Part shown: positions 6,406-13,941 of the stretch, in pieces | Layout of the letters: each line of letters starts with the position of its first letter | How positions within the stretch are numbered: the stretch's first letter is position 1 | Assembly (NCBI GenBank): GCA_002396085.1 | Contig: DGWI01000012.1 | Location: forward strand, 2,841 to 16,781 | Direction: 5' to 3' | DNA: 13,941 nt | Source of the DNA: Porphyromonadaceae bacterium UBA4262 | Lineage (GTDB): Bacteria; Bacteroidota; Bacteroidia; Bacteroidales; Muribaculaceae | The notes under the pieces: model-generated | Databases searched by the model: none | What the model saw: the letters and a program-made list of their open reading frames with translations, nothing else | What the model was told of the DNA's origin: nothing | Program-made: the position numbers and the translations under genes

Positions 6406-7712
6406 TTAGCAAACCATCGTTCGTTGAAAGTCAGTCCAATCGTTACACGGAACGAATTCTCTGTCACCAGGTCTTTGGCTGACGCATTCACCCACTGTGC
6501 ACTGATATTCAATGTAGTACGGTTGTTCCATGTGTTCACAATAGGGATGGCAAAGCCTGCACTGACAGTCAGCTCCTTGGGACCTTTTTGCGTTCCTATA
6601 TTATAATAAGGTGTAGCATAGGAAGCTCCTATCCGATAATGTATGCGTTTCATAAAACCACGTGCCAGCGGATTGGGATCTGGTATCCAGTCGGCACCAA
6701 TAGTAATCTTATGCCGATCCTTCAGCACCCCACTCGTTGCCGTGTACTTCTTGGTTGTTTCGTCCACCAGGGGGTAGTCCAGGCTGCCCCAACGTTGCAG
6801 CATGTAGTCGGCTCCGATTGTCAGACTATTTTTATGAACCAACGAGAAACCCACTCCAAAGGAATAAGGAATACTCAGTCCGTTGACTACGCTGTCTCTT
6901 TTGGTCGTCGATACGCCCGTTTGGGTGTTTGCATTGAGAGTAGTCAAGTTGGCATCGGCTCCCAGCTTGTGCCCAATGCCAGCCACCGCACCAACAGTCA
7001 ACTGATTATCCTTGCTAAGCTGCTTGGTCCACTGAACCCCCAGATCCAGTTTCCAACTGTTGACATTCGACGAATATGTCTTGGTCAGCGTATTGGCATA
7101 AGAGTCTTTAAACACAGCCGAGATGACTTTGTTATACTTACCCCAGAAATAAGACATATTGACTCCGACAGAGAAGTCTTTAACAAATTCCCAACCAATA
7201 CCGAGGAAAGCCTGACTAAAGCCGCCAGAACCCGTATAGCTGTTATTATAGTAGTTGTTGGCCTGCGTACCGAAATAGCCATTATCTGGTTCACCAATCC
7301 ATTGGGCATCATAGTAGTTGAAGCCTATATTAGAATAAGGTATGATACCAATACTGGCTCCCAGTTTTGGCAATACCCGGAATGTAGCCACTGCATAATC
7401 AAAGTCGGCAGTCTTGGCGTTCACCTTCTTCTTGTTCTCTTTATACTGGGTAAACTGTCCCGACACGCCCAAGTCGAGAATCATTGTCAGAGAGTCCACA
7501 GCGGAATAGGAGGCAGGGTTAAGCACGTTTGCTATCTTGCCGTTGCGTACACCTATGCCAAGTCCACTCATTCCTCGATTGAAACCAGTAGACTGCTCTG
7601 CCAACATTCCTAAGCCAAACTGGCTGTATGGCGAAAGCGTTTTGCTGATCTGAGCCATCATCGTCAACGACACCACACTTGCCAGCAGGCTTCCAATAAT
7701 TCGCTTTTTCAT
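6390..7712 (-). CDS. Outer-membrane beta-barrel protein (FadL/PorV-like)
   Basis: This 440-residue protein starts with a signal peptide (MKKRIIGSLLASVVSLTMMA, cleavage near Ala20-Gln21) and then SPYSQFGLGMLAEQSTGFNR and NPASYSAVDSL, typical of Bacteroidetes OmpP1/FadL/PorV-like barrels, followed by alternating amphipathic strands (GASIGIIPYSNIGFNYYDA, FSVGVNMSYFWGKYNK) to the C-terminus. Ligand unknown: long-chain hydrophobic solute uptake and secretion accessory roles both occur in this superfamily. I choose ATG 7712 over the in-frame ATG 7778 because it directly begins the signal peptide and because the promoter box at 7746-7753 would put the transcript start downstream of 7778. It is the first gene of the lptC-CNNM unit. 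Confidence 0.8.
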   Translation of the reverse strand: MKKRIIGSLLASVVSLTMMAQISKTLSPYSQFGLGMLAEQSTGFNRGMSGLGIGVRNGKIANVLNPASYSAVDSLTMILDLGVSGQFTQYKENKKKVNAKTADFDYAVATFRVLPKLGASIGIIPYSNIGFNYYDAQWIGEPDNGYFGTQANNYYNNSYTGSGGFSQAFLGIGWEFVKDFSVGVNMSYFWGKYNKVISAVFKDSYANTLTKTYSSNVNSWKLDLGVQWTKQLSKDNQLTVGAVAGIGHKLGADANLTTLNANTQTGVSTTKRDSVVNGLSIPYSFGVGFSLVHKNSLTIGADYMLQRWGSLDYPLVDETTKKYTATSGVLKDRHKITIGADWIPDPNPLARGFMKRIHYRIGASYATPYYNIGTQKGPKELTVSAGFAIPIVNTWNNRTTLNISAQWVNASAKDLVTENSFRVTIGLTFNERWFAKWKVD

Positions 7713-7745
7713 CTGTTTCTTTTTAATGAATTCGATTTCGGACTG

Positions 7746-7753
7746 CAAAATTA
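7746..7753 (-). promoter_or_regulatory. -7 box TAATTTTG for the OMP-lptC-CNNM unit
   Basis: The minus-strand TAATTTTG matches TAnnTTTG and is 33 nt upstream of the barrel gene ATG at 7712. Its expected -33 region (about 7773-7777) coincides with that of the divergent lnb promoter. The -33 sequence itself is poorly conserved. Confidence 0.6.
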
Positions 7754-7798
7754 TTGAAAAAAAACGAAATAAACGCACGATAAGTGGAAAATATAGGT

Positions 7799-7806
7799 TA
7801 ATTTTG
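7799..7806 (+). promoter_or_regulatory. -7 box TAATTTTG for the lnb operon
   Basis: The plus-strand TAATTTTG matches TAnnTTTG and ends 4 nt before the GTG start at 7811. Since transcription in this class begins a few bases after the box, the mRNA should start at or within a few bases of the GTG, leaving essentially no leader. No good TTTG -33 element is seen near 7775-7779. Confidence 0.6.
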
Positions 7807-7810
7807 CATC

Positions 7811-8998
7811 GTGAAACATTTAAAAATCATTTTTAGGACATTTTTAGCACTCGTTGCGACATCCTTGATGCCACAACCAGCTTTCGCTGACAATGAGTTT
7901 AACACCGAATATTTTGATTCAGTGGAGGTAAGTTTACTCACCTGTCAACCTCACGACGAAATATACAGTCTATATGGACATACTGCAATACGCTGGCACA
8001 ACTTTCACCGAGGTAAAGCCAACGAAGACCTGGCCTTCAACTATGGTGTGTTCGACCAACGTAAGCCTTTCTTTGTATTACGTTTCGTCTTCGGTCTCAC
8101 CGACTATGAGCTTGGTGTCCTGCCCTACAATCTATTCTTGCGCGAGTATCGCTATTTCGGAAGCATGGTAACTGAGCAGGTACTCAACCTGACCAGCAAC
8201 GAGAAAGCACTACTCTACTACGCATTGGCCGAGAACTTGCGTCCAGAGAACAGCATCTACCGATACAATTACTTTCATAACAACTGTACAACAAAAGCCC
8301 GAGATATCATTGAGCGATGTATTAGCGGAAAAGTAGAATATGCTGAGCGTAAAGATTTTACGCCAACATACCGAGACCTGGTTCACGATATGACCCGGAA
8401 TCATCCATGGGCACGTTTCGGCAACGACCTGCTGCTGGGCATCATGGCTGATCAACCTACCGACAGAAGACAACAGGAGTTCCTTCCTAACCAGTTGATG
8501 TATGACTTTGACCATGCCCAGATTTATAACGATGGGCTATACCGTCCTTTGGTTAAAGAACGTCGCACGGCAGCTCCCGGTGGAGTACAAATCATCAAGA
8601 CAGGATTCCCTTTGTCACCTTCTGAATGCGCTATTATCCTCACCATCATCGCCTTGATAATATTCATTGCTGAATGGAAACTGAAACGCAGCTTCCTCCC
8701 TTGGGACTTGCTGCTGATGCTCGTCACTGGCACCATTGGCATTCTACTGACACTAATGATATTCTCCAAGCATCCTACAGTTAGCCTAAATCTGCAGATA
8801 CTACTGTTCAATCCCTTGCCGTGGCTCTTTCTGTGGCCTGTCGTCAAAGACCACAAGACACATTACTGGGTTATTTCTGCCATTCTGGCATTCGCTTTTC
8901 TCATCGGAAGCCTGTTCCAGTCGTATGCAGAAGGCACATGGAGCTTGGCACTATGTTTGCTCATGCAATGCTATATTCACAAAAAAATAGTTTCTTGA
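7811..8998 (+). CDS. lnb: DUF4105 / Lnb-family membrane protein, probable lipoprotein N-acyltransferase
   Basis: This 395-residue protein has a signal sequence (MKHLKIIFRTFLALVATSLM, cleavage near FADN), then a periplasmic DUF4105 domain to about residue 265 with its hallmark motifs: SLYGHTAIRW (His57), NYGVFD, FVFGLTDYELGV and FHNNCTTKARD (Cys159). Four or five hydrophobic segments follow (about 271-288, 297-317, 325-346, 351-371 and 373-390). DUF4105 proteins have been reported as the Bacteroides lipoprotein N-acyltransferase Lnb, with a Cys/His pair as catalytic candidates; this gene keeps both. It would complete triacylation of exported lipoproteins in place of Lnt. The GTG at 7811 is forced: an in-frame TAA lies at 7799-7801, and the next ATG (7868) would delete the signal. 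It shares one base with the next gene (TGATG). Confidence 0.8.
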   Translation: MKHLKIIFRTFLALVATSLMPQPAFADNEFNTEYFDSVEVSLLTCQPHDEIYSLYGHTAIRWHNFHRGKANEDLAFNYGVFDQRKPFFVLRFVFGLTDYELGVLPYNLFLREYRYFGSMVTEQVLNLTSNEKALLYYALAENLRPENSIYRYNYFHNNCTTKARDIIERCISGKVEYAERKDFTPTYRDLVHDMTRNHPWARFGNDLLLGIMADQPTDRRQQEFLPNQLMYDFDHAQIYNDGLYRPLVKERRTAAPGGVQIIKTGFPLSPSECAIILTIIALIIFIAEWKLKRSFLPWDLLLMLVTGTIGILLTLMIFSKHPTVSLNLQILLFNPLPWLFLWPVVKDHKTHYWVISAILAFAFLIGSLFQSYAEGTWSLALCLLMQCYIHKKIVS

Positions 8999-10359
8999 TG
9001 CGTAATCGATACTTGTATATCACCCTCCTGTCGCTGCTGGGCTTTAATCATAAGGCCGCAGCACAGGCCATAGCAGAAGCTCCACGTCTGGTGGTTAGCA
9101 TCATTGTCAACCAATTACGCACCGATTATCTGGAGACTTACTCCCCCCTTTACCAGCAAGAAGGTTTGAAACGCCTGCTCAATGAAGGAATGTTCTTTTC
9201 CAATGCCAGTTGCAGCTTCACCCCTGTCGACAGAGCATCGGGTACAGCATCCATCGCAACAGGCACTACACCCTATTATAACGGAGTAACAGGCCTGGAG
9301 TGGATTGACCGTAACACGTTGCGACCACAAAACATCCTCCAAGACCTGTCGCCGGCCCTCCTTGCCACCTCTACCCTATCCGACGAACTGAAGATTGCCA
9401 CCAACGGAGCATCTAAAGTGTTTGCTTTTGCAGAACATCCCGAGAATGCCATCCTGTCGGCAGGACATGCTGCCGACGGAGCCATGTGGCTCGAAAACTA
9501 CAAATGGGTGATAGCCCCTTGTTATAAACCAGAAAACCAATGGCTTAGCTGGTACATCCGCCAGTACTCACCCCAGACCGATGCCAACGAGAATGTTACC
9601 GACCTGGCCTTGAAATGTGTCGAACAGTCAGGAATAGGGCAGCACGGCACTACTGACCTGCTAAACGTTTCTTATACAGTAGAGCCTGACACGATGAGCT
9701 ATCGCATGCTCGACTACTATGTAGCACGTTTAGTGAGCGGCATCCAACATAAATTAGGCCGTAAGCGCGTTCTGTTCATCCTCACAGGCTCGGGGTGCAT
9801 CAAGGAGGAAAGCGAAAACGACAATGAACGTTTCAACATTCCTACAGGTAAGTTTTACATCAACCGTGCAGCCAACTTGCTCAATATGTATCTGGGAGCT
9901 ATTTATGGTTCAGGACAATACGTGGAAACCTATTGGCGCAACCAGATATTCCTGAACCACAAACTTATCAACCAGAAGAATCTGGACCGCAGCGAACTAC
10001 AACGGCGTGCACAGGAGTTCATACTCCAGATGTCTGGCGTACGCAATGTCTATACCAGCGCCCAGCTGCAAACAAGCGACAGCCAGCTGTTGCAGCATAT
10101 CCGCAATGGCTTCAACATAGACAAGTGCGGCGACCTTCTCATCGGCATAGCCCCTGGATGGCAACTCACTAATGAAGATACGCACACTACTACTGTTTCG
10201 CGGAACAGCTACATACCATTCCCCATTATTTTTTTCGGTGCAGATATTAAAGCCCAGCGCGTTCCTGACTTAGTCACTACAGACCGCATAGCACCTACCG
10301 TTGCACGTGCCATCCGTATCCGGGCTCCTAATGCCTGCACAGCAGAGCCTCTTTTCTAA
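8998..10359 (+). CDS. Secreted alkaline-phosphatase-fold protein, apparent pseudoenzyme
   Basis: From ATG 8998 the protein has 453 residues with a signal peptide (cleavage near AAAQA, residues 20-24). Its framework is that of PafA-type alkaline phosphatases: PRLVVSIIVNQLRTDYLETY, GLKRLLNEGMFFSNA, SIATGTTP, AILSAGHAADGAMW, FNIPTGKFYINRA, PIIFFGADI, IAPTVARAIRI and PNACTAEPL. By eye, the functional positions are lost: the metal Asp of VVDQ is Asn38; the nucleophile Thr region is VDRAS (77-81); the Asn of GN(D)W is Leu100; the KxR motif is H147-P148-E149; the DxxxH ligand block is absent; the ADHG pair is GSG (264-266); and the last His ligand is unmatched. It is probably exported but not a phosphatase. 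The longer frame from 8821 overlaps lnb without a signal peptide. TGATG coupling and adjacency suggest a role with Lnb or secretion (inference). Confidence 0.75.
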   Translation: MRNRYLYITLLSLLGFNHKAAAQAIAEAPRLVVSIIVNQLRTDYLETYSPLYQQEGLKRLLNEGMFFSNASCSFTPVDRASGTASIATGTTPYYNGVTGLEWIDRNTLRPQNILQDLSPALLATSTLSDELKIATNGASKVFAFAEHPENAILSAGHAADGAMWLENYKWVIAPCYKPENQWLSWYIRQYSPQTDANENVTDLALKCVEQSGIGQHGTTDLLNVSYTVEPDTMSYRMLDYYVARLVSGIQHKLGRKRVLFILTGSGCIKEESENDNERFNIPTGKFYINRAANLLNMYLGAIYGSGQYVETYWRNQIFLNHKLINQKNLDRSELQRRAQEFILQMSGVRNVYTSAQLQTSDSQLLQHIRNGFNIDKCGDLLIGIAPGWQLTNEDTHTTTVSRNSYIPFPIIFFGADIKAQRVPDLVTTDRIAPTVARAIRIRAPNACTAEPLF

Positions 10360-10420
10360 AGGTCTAAGAATTAGATTGCAAAAAGTAAATAAAAGAAAGA
10401 AAGGCAAATAATCTTCAGTT

Positions 10421-10454
10421 TTTGCAAGATTACGGATTTTTCTTCGTAATTTTG
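10421..10454 (+). promoter_or_regulatory. secA promoter (TTTG / TAATTTTG)
   Basis: TAATTTTG at 10447-10454 matches the -7 consensus, with TTTG at 10421-10424 as a -33 element 22 nt upstream, slightly longer than the usual 19-21. The predicted transcript starts near 10460, giving a leader of about 38 nt that is A/T-rich and has no strong Shine-Dalgarno, as usual in this phylum. It shows that secA need not depend on the lnb promoter. Confidence 0.65.
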
Positions 10455-10497
10455 CACCCGTTTATTATAATTAAGGTAAATAAGAAAAGAATAAGAT

Positions 10498-13863
<3,366 letters not shown>

Positions 13864-13873
13864 AGATTTTCCC

Positions 13874-13941
13874 GAGACATCGAAATATCGAAACTTCGAA
13901 CCATCGAGACATCGAGACATCGGGACTTCGAAACATCGGGA
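13874..13941. repeat. 8-bp tandem repeat array, consensus GARACATC, cut by window edge
   Basis: Starting 11 bp after the secA stop, eight full units and a partial ninth follow: GAGACATC, GAAATATC, GAAACTTC, GAACCATC, GAGACATC, GAGACATC, GGGACTTC, GAAACATC, then GGGA. Every unit keeps the G at the first position and the TC ending, so TCGA or TCGG recurs at each junction. The array reaches the last base of the window, so its full length is unknown. No secA terminator is seen before it. Confidence 0.85.

Noticed and set aside
6588..7613. 341-codon plus-strand frame opposite the barrel gene
   Set aside because: It is a shadow of the beta-barrel gene; composition is not that of a real protein and no start signal is present.
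7713..7778. 22-codon N-terminal extension of the barrel protein
   Set aside because: It would put extra residues ahead of a perfect signal peptide and begins upstream of the predicted transcript start.
8821..8997. Upstream extension of the phosphatase-fold gene
   Set aside because: It overlaps the lnb membrane segments and lacks a signal sequence, whereas ATG 8998 gives a clean signal peptide and TGATG coupling.

Overview
The window reads as a chromosomal segment of a Bacteroidales bacterium, most likely Prevotellaceae. The evidence is the set of protein families (an 1121-residue SecA with inserts, a DUF4105/Lnb protein, a lipoprotein-type LptC, a GldE-like CNNM/CorC protein), the ISAon1-type transposase remnant, and repeated use of the Bacteroidetes -7 promoter element TAnnTTTG in place of sigma70 -10 boxes. 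There are no tRNA, rRNA or CRISPR features that I can support.

Layout. (1) 1-339: the 3' end of a GatB/YqeY-domain gene. (2) 340-2182: a 1.8 kb stretch with no intact gene. It holds, in order, a 25-codon minus-strand fragment resembling the start of an ECF sigma factor, with its promoter; a roughly 225 bp region of short repeats all in one 11-bp phase (11-bp units, then two 22-bp-spaced families); a perfect 12-bp hairpin; the decayed remains of an ISL3/ISAon1-type insertion sequence; and an AT-rich spacer with a long imperfect hairpin. It looks like a rearrangement scar between core genes. (3) 2183-7712, minus strand: an envelope-biogenesis block read right to left: outer-membrane beta-barrel protein, LptC-like lipoprotein, CNNM/CBS/CorC membrane protein, then (own promoter) PpiD-type chaperone/isomerase and a strong hairpin terminator. 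The first three genes overlap (16 nt, then ATGA), so they form one transcription unit. (4) 7811-10359, plus strand, divergent: a DUF4105/Lnb-family protein whose GTG start sits 4 nt after its promoter box (probably leaderless), overlapped by TGATG with a secreted alkaline-phosphatase-fold protein that appears to have lost all its metal-binding and catalytic residues. (5) 10498-13863: secA with its own promoter, followed by an 8-bp tandem repeat array that runs off the window.

How the genes fit together. Almost everything intact concerns the cell envelope: protein export (SecA), periplasmic folding (PpiD), LPS transport (LptC), an outer-membrane barrel, probable lipoprotein N-acylation (Lnb) and an envelope ion-transport/CBS protein. 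The most interesting candidate for an undescribed function is the apparent pseudo-phosphatase translationally coupled to the Lnb-like gene next to secA. The most interesting non-coding structure is the 11/22-bp phased repeat region at 737-962.
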